From Chrysomallon squamiferum (lineage: Eukaryota > Mollusca > Gastropoda > Neomphalida > Peltospiridae): a stretch of 64,000 bases of DNA. A program made the translations under genes and the position numbers. Below the pieces are notes generated by a model. That model was not told the origin of the DNA. It saw only the letters and a list, made by a program, of their open reading frames with translations, and did not search any database. This document shows, in pieces, positions 12,839-25,532 of this stretch. The DNA lies in contig CM022679.1 in the NCBI GenBank assembly GCA_012295275.1, positions 20,961,610 to 21,025,609 on the forward strand. Direction: 5' to 3'. Every line of letters begins with the position of its first letter. Within the stretch, counting starts at the first letter, position 1.

Positions 12839-12873
<35 letters not shown>
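12839..12873. repeat. Poly(A) tract
   Basis: About 35 consecutive A. No retroelement body or target duplication was identified next to it. Confidence 0.9.
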
Positions 12874-12876
<3 letters not shown>

Positions 12877-12950
12877 ACAAACTATACACTTTTTTCTTCT
12901 TTTTTTTCTCCAAGTTTTGTTTGTTTTCTTTTAATGTTTGTATGTTATGT

Positions 12951-13099
12951 GTGAATGTATGTATGTATGTATGTATGTATGTATGTGTGTGTGTGTGTAT
13001 GTATGTATGTGTATATGTGTTGTATGTGTGTGTATGTATGTATGTATGTATGTATGTATGTATGTATGTACGTATGAATTAATGTGTGTATGTATGAAT

Positions 13100-13143
<44 letters not shown>
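12951..13143. repeat. Compound (GTAT)n / (TA)n microsatellite
   Basis: GTAT and GT runs from 12951 to about 13075, a short spacer, then (TA)n from 13102 to 13143, followed by GA-rich sequence. Confidence 0.93.
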
Positions 13144-13151
<8 letters not shown>

Positions 13152-13707
13152 CAGAGAGACAGACATAATGGCGACGGAGAGAGAGAGAAAGTGTTTGTTA
13201 TACTGTGTGATATATTCGCTGTAGAGTTCTGGTTTTGATAAAAAGGTTAGACAAACACTGAAGTGTACAGTAATTTGATCTGTTGTCTGACACACTTGAC
13301 GTGTCCAGCTCTGCACAGTCCACCTGACACATTTCTCTGTTTGTATTCAATTCTGCATGCCTCGAATCATCCTTCCACTGTTAACTTTATTTGTTCAGCG
13401 GGAGGATCTGGCGTAGTTCGGCTGGAGAGCAAACTCACAGTGGATTTAATGGTATTTGCACACATGTAGATCTAGCACGTTCGTGTAGCATGAAACTTTT
13501 ATAATTAGCAGCCTTCATAATAAACAAATAAACTCTGAACTGAAGATAAATATACAAAAACATAAAGTCTGAACTAATGTGAGATATGTAACTGCTGACC
13601 TCTGTATTAAATTCATGATAATATCAGAAATCATTAATCAGATGTCTTTGTAAAATAGGTATTTCGTAATTTCTGAATAAAATACATAAACACTAACCTC
13701 CACGTAG

Positions 13708-14217
13708 CAGACATATCTACTGACCTCACAAAAAACTACTGATCTAAATGTAACAGACATATCTACTGACCTCACACAAAACTACTGATCTAAATGTAAC
13801 AGACATATCTACTGACCTCACACAAAACTACTGATCTAAATGTAACAGACATATCTACTGACCTCACACAAAACTACTGATCTAAATGTAACAAATATCT
13901 ACTGACCTCTAAAATGTAACAGACATATCTACTGACCTCACACAAAACTACTGATCTAAATGTAACAGACATATCTACTGATTTCACACAAAACTACTGA
14001 TCTAAATGTAACAGACATATTTACTGACCTCACACAAAACTACTGATCTAAATGTAACAGACATATCTACTGATTTCACACAAAACTACTGATCTAAATG
14101 TAACAGACATATCTACTGATTTCACACAAAACTACTGATCTAAATGTAACAGACATATCTATTGATTTCACACAAAACTACTGATCTAAATATAACAGAC
14201 ATATCTACTGATTTCAC
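13708..14217. repeat. 46-bp minisatellite, about 12 copies
   Basis: The unit contains ACATATCTACTGACCTCACA and AAAACTACTGATCTAAATGT. Copies are very similar. One near 13891-13915 is shortened, and later copies carry GATTTCACAC in place of GACCTCACAC, so variants are grouped by position. Confidence 0.95.
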
Positions 14218-17094
14218 AGTAGAAACGTCACAAATTAATTTATGCTAAAACAAAAATGCGAGATGGCAACCGTAATCATTAAACTTATATTGTACAATGG
14301 TTTTGAATGATATTTTGGACATAACTCGATTATTTCTAAGTTTCACACGGTGATTTACATCTTACAAGAACAGAGTGTGTCACCGAGGCCAGACATTTCA
14401 GACATCTATAAACACCGAGTAACGCACTCGTTTTTATTTTTATTACTGTTGGATCTTGCTAAACATTCATTTATTTATTCATTTATAGACAAAACGTTTA
14501 AGTATTAGAGATCTCAATAAATAAAAAAATCCGATATTTCTTTAAACAAAACCTCTTAACGAAATACGCGCGTCACTCTTCAAGGCCGGCGGTTTTTCGA
14601 TCTCGAAATCCAGTTGCAAGTGAAGTCTTCTAGTATTAATTTCGTTCGGGCCGTCAACGTTTTTTTTCCTGACAACTGAGAACGGAGCATCATGCCTCAA
14701 AGACGACAGGAGGACTGATGCTGTAAGTAATGTGATCAGGAGAATGCATTTCGCGAATTAAACAGAGCGACACGTCTCCGATGTGATGCCAGGTATCTTT
14801 AACGCAGCACTCTGTCTTCATGAGACAAATCCAGATATCGCTAACAACAAGGCGTCTGTGAGTGCAAGATGTCCAGATAATCAGCCAATCATTCAGCTCC
14901 TGGCTTGGTAATTTTCATACGTTAGATTAACTCACTAACGCGGACTAGACAGACGACTACTTTCAACTTCTATTTATGTCAGTCATGCAGATAAATTTAT
15001 TACCAGTGACAGAAATATTTTGTATGATTATGAAATAAAACAGAAGACACAAAGGAAAATGATTCTGCAACGAAGCTTATACCATCTTCTTAAATTCTGT
15101 CAGCTTGTTAATAAAAGCGACGCTTTATGGATATCACTTTCAAATTCCGTTCATCCATCTGTCTATCACTTTGTTTGTGACAACCAACCAACAAGACATC
15201 CAACCCTTTTACCGTCCATCCATCCTTTCATCCGTCAGTCACCCAATTATCCATTATCTCTTCACCTTTTCATTCAAAATCCATATTAGGTATTTGACAA
15301 TATCTTACTCTTGGCAATAAAGTCATGTATCGAAGGGAATTAATAAAGGTGGATCTTATCGTTCTCGTTAACCGAAATAGCCGATGTTTACACTGCACTA
15401 GAGTATCCATAAAACATCACTGATATTTAAATACCAAAACTTAATGTCGTCATCTGTCAAATAAACAAAACCGCTAAGAATACAAATGTAACCTAGCATT
15501 CTTGCAGATAAATAATAAATAACATATAAATATAAAATAATCTAAATAAATAATACAAAAAAATAATAAATAAAACGCACAAAATAATATGAAAGTAATA
15601 TAATTAAACAATAAAAAAAAAAAAAAAAAAAAACAACAACATTTAAATAACATAAAATATATATATATATATATATATAATAATTTAAAAAATAAATAAA
15701 AAGATTAAATAATAAAAGTGGCATCCTTCTCGAGAATGTCTGAACTGTAGAAGACTTTAATGTTTGTGAAATGTGTCGCTGAATAATGTAACATGACGCT
15801 TTTCTATAAAAATCTTGTTCAGTTAGTATCAAACAGTTATTATCAGTTTATGCTGCTTCGGCTTCGTAAAACAATAAATAAAATAGACAGGCCTGAGTGG
15901 TCGTTTTACAGCCAGCAGATCATTTTGAAAAGTTTACTGGTTGGACACTTCTTCACCTATTGACATGAAAAAGTGAAAAAGAAACACTTAATAATAATAT
16001 TTAAAAAAAAAAAAAAAAAAAAAAGTTATGTATTTTTCATCGTAAAGAAAATTTAGTTTCAATGATATTAATTTAATTTAAACCAAAAAAATAATAATAA
16101 AAAATAACAATCCTAAAAGCCACCAACAAAACAAAACACAAACAAAAAAAACAAACAAACAACAGCAAAACATCAGTCATAATAATTGCTGTTAGCGGTT
16201 AGAGCGGTTAGAGCGGTTAGAGCAATACTGATAGTAATTTCAACACAAGAAGTAATAGAAGTTGTTGTTGTAGTAGTAGTGGTAGTAGTAGTAGTAATAG
16301 TAGTAATAATAATAGTTTTAATAAAAAGTGCAACAGTTGCAGTTGTTGCAGTTGTTGCTGCTTTGTAATTTGGAAGGTAGAAAAAGTGAAGACGATATTG
16401 CCGCTGTTCTAACTGTTGGTATTCGTGTAATCATTTTTATTTTTATTTATTTAAAAAAAAATTTTTATTCGTAATTAAATTACAAAATAATACACGTAAT
16501 TTAATTGTATATCACCACAACTCACTAACATCTCTATGCAGCATCCCTATTAGGAAAATTCAGCATATTAATTTCCCACGTTTTACAAGTGTTGGTATTA
16601 ATCGATAGACGCACATTGTCCGGCGGGCAGTCTTCCATTCTAAACGAGTGACTTGGGATTCCTCTCTGCGCTACGTTTAACTGGTACTGATATCTACAAT
16701 AAGAAGTACTCTTCTTCTTAATAACAGACAATGCCGTAGAAAACTATTGTTGTTAGCGCAAGAGCGAGCCACTGTCAAATACCATTAGTCAATGTTTCGG
16801 TCAGTTTGTTGTTAATGGTTTTATTAGCGGCATTAACAGAATCATGCTTCTGCGTCTTCGACGGGCAGATGGGCCGGATGAAGAAGAAACAATTTTTTTG
16901 TCAAGACTAAACTTGTAACTAGGCTATGTATAGCTCGACAGCGAAAGACAAGTGTTTTAATTTGGAGAACTGTCTCGTTGCTTGATGGACCAAACGAACA
17001 CTGGGTGGTAGGTGTAACTCCCCTGATGCCATTCGTTAATGGACTAAAGATCGACCGGTACTCGGCAAAGAAGAGGGAAGTTCTGTTTTAGCGG
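14218..17094. other. Intergenic, no gene recognised
   Basis: Balanced-composition segments (14560-14930, 16740-17094) alternate with AT-rich ones. Simple repeats include poly(A) (15611-15631, 16002-16023), (TA)n (15659-15678) and a GTT/GTA tract (16258-16350). I see no convincing exon, tRNA or transposon. Confidence 0.5.
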
Positions 17095-17103
17095 TATAAA
17101 AAG
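17095..17103 (+). promoter_or_regulatory. Candidate TATA box
   Basis: TATAAAAAG lies in a locally GC-richer segment. About 200 bases downstream is a good donor (CTGCAAG|GTAGGAGT, intron start 17304). Together they could make a short non-coding first exon, conceivably for the CACNG-like gene whose 5' acceptor is at 26888. The motifs are seen; the link is speculation. Confidence 0.25.
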
Positions 17104-17303
17104 AAGCAGGGGTGTTTCTAGAACAACCGAAAACTGCTAATGTCTCTGTCACGTAGCGAAACGTAACTTTTAAAGAGCGCGACTCGGTTAACGTGACGAC
17201 GCTAGGAAGATGCCCGGCAGTCCTCTTGGAGCTTTCCGCGGAAACAGCTGTCTGGCAGCGGTCGTGGGATGAAGAGGTGAAACATTCTCGTGTCTAACTG
17301 CAA

Positions 17304-19316
17304 GGTAGGAGTAAACAGAAACTAGGCTCTGGATGGTATTTATTTACTTGTTTCTTGTCTGTTGACTGTTCAGTTAACTTCACACACACGCACACGCACA
17401 CACACACACATACACTTATGTTTTTGTTTAAATGTTTTATATCTTTTATTATTTCAAAAGTAAACAATTTATAAATAAAGATTACTATACATGTACATAT
17501 ATATATATAATTTTATTTGTATATTTGTTTATTTTAAAAATATTTTAGCTTGTTTTCATATCATAAATAACCTCTTTAAAAAGTTATAGTTTATTTATTT
17601 CTATACTATTTATTTAACTGTTTACATATTTTTCAATTTTTTTTTTTTTCTTTATTTTTTATTAATTGCTTTCTTTGTTTATTAATTTAATTTGATTTAA
17701 TTTAATTTAATTTTTTTTTATTTTATTTTATTTAATTTTATTTAATTTTATTTAATTTTTTTATTTTCAGTTTATTTACTTTATTTACTATCCACTCACT
17801 TGCTCATTGCTTTATTTATTTAGACGCATACATTGTCTAGTTAATTATTTATAGTGACATTTGTAGTCACTTAGGTTTAGTTAAATATTTAGACTTTATT
17901 AATAAAATAGTTTTGGACGGTTCAAGGTTGGACCGGAATATCAGAAAGAGGACGCCATGACTATTTTGAAATATGAAAATATGAAATGAGTTTTATTGTA
18001 AGTAAAAAAAAAAATAATAATAAAAAAGATAAATAAATAAAAAACAAACAAATGTTTCTTAGAAAGTATACGCAGCCTTAGAAAGTTAGATGCAGCACTT
18101 TCTGGATCGGGAAATAATTATATCTGAAATTAAATGTTTAAATTGTGTCATGACATTTTCTGAAACGATGTTTTGTATTTCAGTTTAAAGATAAAAAAAA
18201 TGTGTTTTGTTTTTTTTCGTTAAGATTTTGTCGTTGTTTTTTTTTTTTTTTTTTTTTTTTGTTGTGTTTGTTTTTTTTTTTGTGTGTTTGTGTTCTTGTT
18301 GTTTTAATTTACATCTTTTTATTTTTTTTTTTTTTTTTTGTTTTAATGATCTGCTCTGGAACATTTCTGTTGAACTTGTATTGTTATTTGAATGAACGTA
18401 AACAAAAATGTGTTTTATAAGCGCTGAACACGAAACGATAACTATTGATTTGTATCTACATTCGCCTGTGGCTGAAGCACGCTATTTTGGTAACCTTTGA
18501 AGATCTTTAAGTGACATCATTTTGCTTATAGCCATGAGAAAAAAAAAAAGAAGGAATACGTATGTATATATATATATGTATGTATTATCTATGTAACTGA
18601 AATATCAAAAAATACAAAAAATAAATTAAAACTCATGGCTGGAATATTATTATTCAGTTACACAAAAGCTCTAAAAGATTAGCTAAAAGTGTAATTTTAC
18701 AATTCTACAACTATTATTATAGTTATTGTATTTAAAAGCACAAGCAGATATTTATGTTTGATATAGTAATCACTGTTTGAGAACAGTAACAGTCATTACT
18801 CCACGGATTGCTCTTGTCGAGGAGGAAGTAATGAATCTTTTTACATGCACCTTATCTTTAATATCATGACCTTTGTTAACAAAACAAAAAGAAAAAGAAA
18901 AAGAAAATTTTAAAATTTATAAAAAAATTATCCTTTAAGCTTCCGGCTTGAACCGGTACACCATGTTCAGTTTTATGGTGTATTTTATTTTATAAAATAT
19001 TTTTAATCTGAAAAGAAAGTAGGACAAAAATATAAAGAATTTGATAATAAAAGTGAAATATTTCAGTTATTGTTTTACGTTGAAACCAGCATGCTTTCCA
19101 ACGATCCGACAGCAGTTTATTTATAAATTCGTACACAAGGGAACTCACTCGCTATTTGCGTACTCTGTGATCTTTACTGGTGCCTCACGTTCGCAGTTCT
19201 GGCTCTGTCAGGACGGAAATACATGTGTTGTGGTTATATGTAATAATGAACCGTGGTTTATGTCATTAAGTCTTGGAAGCGGTTCCTTGAAAAAATATTC
19301 TGATTCGGTTGTTTAT
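17304..19316. other. Intergenic, T-rich, no gene recognised
   Basis: Contains a CA run (17385-17412), TTTAATTTTA-type repeats (17690-17765) and long poly(T) runs (18237-18260, 18320-18340). No supported exon. Confidence 0.5.
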
Positions 19317-19970
19317 TAATAATATTCAGACATGGTTGTTTGTAGATAATATTCAGACATGGTTGTTTGTTGATAATATTCAGACATGGTTGTTTGTAGA
19401 TAATATTTAGACATGGTTGTTTATATATAATATTCTGATACGGTTGTTTGTTGATAATATTCAGACATGGTTGTTTGTAGATAATATTTAGACATGGTTG
19501 TTTATATATAATATTCTGATACGGTTGTTTGTTGATAATATTCAGACATGGTTGTTTGTAGATAATATTCTGATACGGTTGTTTGTTGATAATATTCAGA
19601 CATGTTGTTTATATCTAATATTCTGATACCGTTGTTTGTTGATAATATTCAGACATGGTTGTTTGTTGCTAATATTCTGACATGGTTGTTTATATATAAT
19701 ATTCTGATACGGTTGTTTGTTGATAATATTCAGACATGGGTGTTTGTAGATAATATTCAGACATGGTTGTTTGTAGATAATATTCAGACATGGTTGTTTG
19801 TTGATAATATTCAGACATGGTTGTTTGTTGATAATATTCAGACATAGTTGTTTGTAGATAATATTCAGACATAGCTGTTTGTAGATAATATTCTGATACG
19901 GTTGTTTGTTGATAATATTCACACATGGTTGTTTGAGATAATATTCTGGCACGGTTTTTTTGTAGATGAT
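19310..19970. repeat. 27-bp minisatellite, about 25 copies
   Basis: The unit GTTGTTTGTAGATAATATTC plus AGACATG repeats with variants (TTGATAATATT, ATATATAATATT, CTGATACG). Because 27 is a multiple of three, frames stay open on both strands and give 9-residue periodic peptides. These are not taken as genes. Confidence 0.95.
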
Positions 19971-20137
19971 ACTGAGACATGTTTATCGGTAATGTTCAGA
20001 ATTTGTTATGTGTAATTTCACATTTTGTCTTTAATACTGAGAAATCTGTTACTAATGTGACCATCTCTGGTATTCATCTTGTCTTTAATACCCATTAACT
20101 ACATCTATTAACTAGCTATTATTCAGACATTGTTATC

Positions 20138-20152
<15 letters not shown>

Positions 20153-20221
<69 letters not shown>
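20153..20221. repeat. (CT)n microsatellite
   Basis: Clean CT repeat of about 68 bases. Confidence 0.97.
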
Positions 20222-20225
<4 letters not shown>

Positions 20226-20885
20226 CAAATATGCATCATTCGCTAACATTTATACTTGGTACAAGTAACAGACATAACATCCGTACTTGAATATTATGTC
20301 TAATATTGAAGATATCCTTAATTAATATTGAAACGTAACTATCTTTGATATCCAAACATTATCGTTCACACTCAGACATGGCTATCTGTAATATTCATAC
20401 ATTGATATCTGCAGTATTCAAATACCGTTTTCTCTAACAGTGAGATAACTGTAATTAACTCTCTGTTATCTAGACGTTTATTAAACGTTTAGTATTCTGA
20501 AGCCCTCCATCGGTAATTAATATTTTCACATGGCTCTGTCTACTGAATAACCAAGCGTTGTTTATCTGAGTTTGTCACCCTAACTACTTATCCGTAATCT
20601 CTATTCAGAGAAACGCATATTTAACTGTTATCCCGACAAGGACACAAGATTAGCCAGGGAAGAGTCGGCTACGGCGGGATTACTCGGCTAATTTCTGATT
20701 CAATGCCGGGATTACGACTCCAGCCAGTCCTGCAGTGCCCAGTGGTCTGCGCGGCCCGGTCAAGGTCATTGCGTAGACACTGAACGAATCAGCGCTATCC
20801 TTTCTGCAGGGAAGTGAAAGAATGTAAAAAGATCTGTTGTTGATGAACAATCCCAAGAGAAAAGCTTAAATGTTGTGTTTGTTCT

Positions 20886-20918
<33 letters not shown>

Positions 20919-21089
20919 CACTAGAACAGGAATATTTAATAGAGCTTTTTCTTCCGTGATTAGTGGTTTGACATTAAGAACGTTTATTTTATTTTTTTTT
21001 TTTTTTTTGTTAACATAATCAGATTTTTATATTTATTTTTATTACTGTTGTTGCTTTTATTATTGTTGTTAATGCTGTTGTTGTTATTG

Positions 21090-21135
<46 letters not shown>

Positions 21136-21914
21136 TTCTTGTATATATATGTCGTGTATGTACTAGTTCGTTTTTTTTTTTTTTTTTTTTTATATGGATT
21201 TTGTATATATGTGTGTATATGCGTATTTATGTATTTATGAATTAATGCATCTGTCTGATCAGGTGTTTGAATATGCACTTCCGGGTATCTATGTACGTCT
21301 GCATACAGTATGTCCATACATTATAGGTACTTGTATCCATGCGTGTATGTGTATATATATATATATGTATGTATAGCTACAACGTAGTGATGCATATATG
21401 GGTTTTTCTGCTTATTTGTGCGTACATGTTTTGTTTTCTTATGCATACGTGTTTGCATGTTCATATATGTCGATATGTGTGTGTACGAGCACCTGTTTGT
21501 ATGCTTTTGTTTTCGTACATGTCTGTATGTGTGTGTGTGTGTGTTTTTTTTTGGGGGTTACTATTTGTGTATTTATGTGTTTTTCTATGTGTGTGTTTGT
21601 ATATGTTTATGCACAATAAGAATTTTTTGGTGGTATGTTGCTTGTTTGTATATTCATAGGGTTGTTTGAATATGTTGTATGCTTGTGTGTATGTATATAT
21701 ATATATATACACATGACTGTGTATGTATGTGTGTATATATGTGTTTGAATCCACGATAAAAGATGACCCGGTTCAATGGTTGGTAAGACAGAAAACAGAT
21801 CCCAGCAGATCAGTTAACAGCGATGTTCCGTGTGATTACGTATTCTGATATCGCATGTTGTGTTTTCTTTCTCAGTGGACACGATTTTTGAGAGATAAAG
21901 TTTTTTTGACTGGG
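20222..21914. other. Intergenic, no gene recognised
   Basis: Includes a GC-richer patch (20640-20820) that contains TCAAGGTCA, the consensus half-site of FTZ-F1/ERR-type nuclear receptors (20760-20768). Then follow poly(T) runs (20887-20919, 20990-21008, 21171-21191), (TTA)n (21090-21134) and a GT/AT-rich block (21194-21740) whose C/V/Y-rich frames are artefacts. Confidence 0.5.
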
Positions 21915-22132
21915 TTATTTTTTTTCTGTTTTAAAGCCTTTGGCTGGAGTTACAGCCTTTATCGAAGCCTTCTGCTTCAGTATGGTATATATCGTAGAAA
22001 TACTACGATCGTGCTGCCTAGCCAAGTCCGCTACATGCACACCTTGCTCATGTTTTTCTATGATTTCATGCTTTAATTCAAAGGACAAATCCGCTTCTTC
22101 TTCTCAGCAATGTCCTTTGCACTCACATTCAT
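21915..22132 (-). pseudogene. Tigger/pogo-type transposase fragment (N-terminal DNA-binding domain)
   Basis: From the ATG at 22132 the minus strand encodes MNVSAKDIAEKKKR and then loses frame. One frame over it continues FELKHEIIEKHEQG, then VADLARQHDRSISTIYTILK and ends with AKGFKT before a stop at 21915. This order (basic start, ELKHEIIEKHE, DLARQ..S.STI.TILKQK) is characteristic of the N-terminal psq/CENP-B-type helix-turn-helix of Tigger/pogo DNA transposases. The single-base shift near 22084 and the loss of all downstream DDE sequence show that it is a dead fragment. About 200 bases upstream on the minus strand (22141-22340), GC-rich with phrases such as CGAGTTAAAAGC, may be its leader. 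No intact terminal repeat was found. Confidence 0.85.
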
Positions 22133-22140
22133 AGTCCGAA

Positions 22141-22360
22141 ATTATTTTTTTGGCAAAATACTGCACAAAACGCTAACACAACACAACAGAGATGCTTCCG
22201 CGGCGAGGTAACCACGTGAAGCAACGAGTGAGACGCGGGATGCTGGCCGGATGTTGTGTTGTTCGTTGCGCCAACTAGCGGCGGCGTATCTGAAGCTCGC
22301 TCGTAACTGGGATTTTGGCTTGCAACTCAAAGCTTTTAACTCGGAAAACTAGTAAGTTTG
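22141..22360 (-). mobile_element. Possible 5' non-coding part of the Tigger-like element
   Basis: This GC-rich stretch adjoins the transposase fragment on its 5' side and stands out from AT-rich flanks beginning near 22380. Assignment to the element rests on adjacency and composition only. Confidence 0.35.
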
Positions 22361-23294
22361 GGCCCTCGTATCTATATTAGTTTTATTTTAAATAATAATA
22401 ATTTTAAAAAAAACTATTATATAGCCGTATTTTTTTTTTTTTTTTTTTGTTAGTAATCGATTCGGGTAATTTCGTTCGGAAATTTTAGAGGGAATTACAT
22501 AACACCCGTATTTTGCAGCCCTTCGTCCACAGATGATTATTTATTTATTTATTTAGTTAGTTAGTTAGTCAGTTAGTCAGTTAGTTAGTTATTTATTTAT
22601 TTATGTTCTAGCAGTTATTGATATGAATAGCGAGTCCAGAATGTTGTAATCTTGACCGCCAGCAATTTGCAAGCAGAAATAATGTCAGTGTTACGATGTG
22701 CATATATATACGTATGTTTGGATACTAAATGTGCACTGGAAGAAATCCAATAAAAAACAAAACAATAAATAACCACATTTATATTCACTCGAACTGTATA
22801 TGGTAAATACACACATAGATACACTAAAGGATTAAACACAAACATAAGACAGTGTCCCACATAAAATGTTATCCCCAGATCGAGAATAACGATTTCTCAG
22901 AACTAAACGAATTTCCCTTAGTTGAAGATTGTTTCTGGGATCCAGTATGGCTTTTCTTTAGAGTGCATCAGTCCTCGATCTGAAAAGATAAAAAATCCGA
23001 ATGGAATTGAAAAATTCCAGAACAGAATACAATTCACTGAACATCTTGTAAATATGTTGCTCATGTATAGTGCGATATTGTATTAAGTTTGAATAATTTT
23101 AGAAGACATTTTGAATGTTAAGAGCTTTTGTGCTTGTCCTATATTTATCATTATCATCAACATCACTTTGTAGCCTTAAAATAACTGTAGTTCTTAAAAT
23201 TGTATAAAGCTCTTGATAATTCATGTTGTTTTTAAATGAATTTTTTAAGGCATGAATTGTAACACATTCTCTATGTAATCTACCATTCTCTCTG

Positions 23295-23396
<102 letters not shown>

Positions 23397-23897
23397 AGTT
23401 TTTATCATTTTTTTCTTTCTAACCTTAATTATATGAATGACAAGCTTAGGCATAAAAATGTCAGAAAAGAAACATATCTTAAAATAACAATCAACGAAAT
23501 TCACGATTGTGATTTAGTAGACAAATGAACGCTGATTTGAACTCAGTGCTCAGACTCGCCAGCGTGTCAAACAAGCCTCGGTTTAGCGACTGGACCTCGT
23601 TATGACCAAGCTTCTCATATCTTCTAATCAACTACCGTCGATTTCCTAATAACATTTTTCTCAATTGCTCGGTTAGTAAGATCGATGCGCACCCTTTCTG
23701 ACATAAATAAAATTTTATCTTTGTCAGTGACTTTAAGTTAATTATCTTTTCCTTCTTTATTTTCTTTATTTGTTTCTTTCTTTTCTTTTCTTTTTCTTTA
23801 TTTCCATTTGTCTCTGTCTCTTTAATTATTTCTTTCCAGACAAAAACGATCTGCGTAATAAAGATTCATGCAGAATCAATACTAGCTAGAAGTAAAT

Positions 23898-23898
<1 letters not shown>

Positions 23899-23975
<77 letters not shown>
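23899..23975. repeat. (AG)n microsatellite
   Basis: About 76 bases of AG, complementary to the (CT)n tract at 23296-23395. Confidence 0.97.
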
Positions 23976-23979
<4 letters not shown>

Positions 23980-25143
23980 GGGATGAGAGGATAAAAAAGA
24001 TATTTAGTGACAATCAGGGAAAAAGGGAAGGAGAAATTTGCACATGAACAACTATTTGTTAAAAGATAAATAAATAATATCGCTAATACTGCTAATACAT
24101 AACACACATACAGCTTTGATTTATGCATAAAATCACGCTGGATATCAGTTAATCTTAAATATAAAACTTGGTATCAACGTCATAATCTATGTAATTATTG
24201 TTATTGTGCCTTAATGGCTAATAATCATCTTTATTTTTGCCTAGCGATATTTTACACAAACGTAACGTAACATCCATTTACGAATCATTAATACCAATAT
24301 AATTTTCTGTTTCGGCTGATGCTTTAAAATAATAAATATTTTTGTTTCACGAATCTTACTGAACAGTCACTTTACAAAGAAATGCAGCAGAATACAACGG
24401 TACAAACGGTTAATGACTGATAGGAATTTCAACATTATTCTTCTTTATCAATATTCATTTCAGTATCTTGTTAATACAGAAGCAGATGGCTGTGATGAGG
24501 GGGTCAATAGTTGATGCTGTTGGAATTTCGATTAACGAACATGTACGGATGATTTTGCCGTTGTCAGTGATCAGTAGGAGAGTGATTAGATGTACAACTG
24601 TTTAGTGCATTTGAAAGCAATCAAGTCTTTATCAAATCGGTTGATAAACACTACAATAGGGTCTCTCCTTGCCCACTAAGTTATCAATTTAAAATCGGCC
24701 ATTACCCTCAACCTGGGGGAATTTAAAGCAAATTTGTTTTCTCGAGAAATCAGATCTCTGTTTAATGATCGCTCAAAGTGTTTCGCGTTCGGGGTTATTT
24801 CTGAAAGACTCGTCCGTTTTCGTTTTGTCACTTTATTTCTGCCGTTCCAGCCAATAGTTATTGACGTAGAAGTTCATGCTAGTGAAAAAAAAGAGAAGAA
24901 AAAACAACAAAAAACGAGTGGCGCAGAGATACAAGAATAGACATGATTATCAGGTGAATGCTGTGAATTGACAGTAATGGATGACACTGTTTTGAAATTC
25001 ATCTGTACTGAAATAACATGATAGAATTCACAGAGGATCCTGGAGCGATCGGCACTAACATATAACTAGTTTCGACCATAAAACACACATGTATATATGT
25101 CAATAAAAAAAGGACACGTACACAAATGTTGAACAATTTTTTT

Positions 25144-25182
<39 letters not shown>

Positions 25183-25307
25183 GAGTAACACAATTTTGAG
25201 CACATTTAATGAAGATAGCTAAATTAATAATAATATATCTGAAATAATATATAAGCTTAGGTTGATAAATATGCATGAGTGTGAAATACATACACGATTG
25301 TTAATTA

Positions 25308-25341
25308 AATTATTATTATTATTATTATCATTATAATAATA

Positions 25342-25380
<39 letters not shown>

Positions 25381-25439
25381 TTCATTATTATTATTACTAT
25401 TGTTGTTGTTATTTTTTTACTATGTTCATTTTCATTATT

Positions 25440-25529
<90 letters not shown>
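25308..25529. repeat. Compound (TTA)n-(TTG)n-(TTA)n microsatellite
   Basis: TTA runs on both sides of a (TTG)n core at about 25442-25495. Confidence 0.93.

Positions 25530-25532
<3 letters not shown>

Larger units (their letters stand above)
11036..12950. other. Intergenic, AT-rich, no gene recognised
   Basis: Holds (AAT)/(GAT) runs (11340-11450), T-rich stretches (11690-11825), an AAT-GAA-AAAAT tract (12056-12175) and poly(A) runs (12610-12632, 12839-12873). No supported exon. Confidence 0.55.

Noticed and set aside
12839-12873. Poly(A) as the tail of a SINE or LINE
   Set aside because: No element body, promoter boxes or target duplication could be found beside it.
16534-16731. 65-residue minus-strand frame of ordinary composition
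   Set aside because: Too short, no family resemblance, no splice partners found.
19596-19980. 118- and 96-residue periodic frames
   Set aside because: Direct products of a 27-bp minisatellite whose length is a multiple of three.
21194-21754. C/V/Y-rich and T/H-rich overlapping frames
   Set aside because: GT/AT-rich simple sequence; no start context, domain or splice support.
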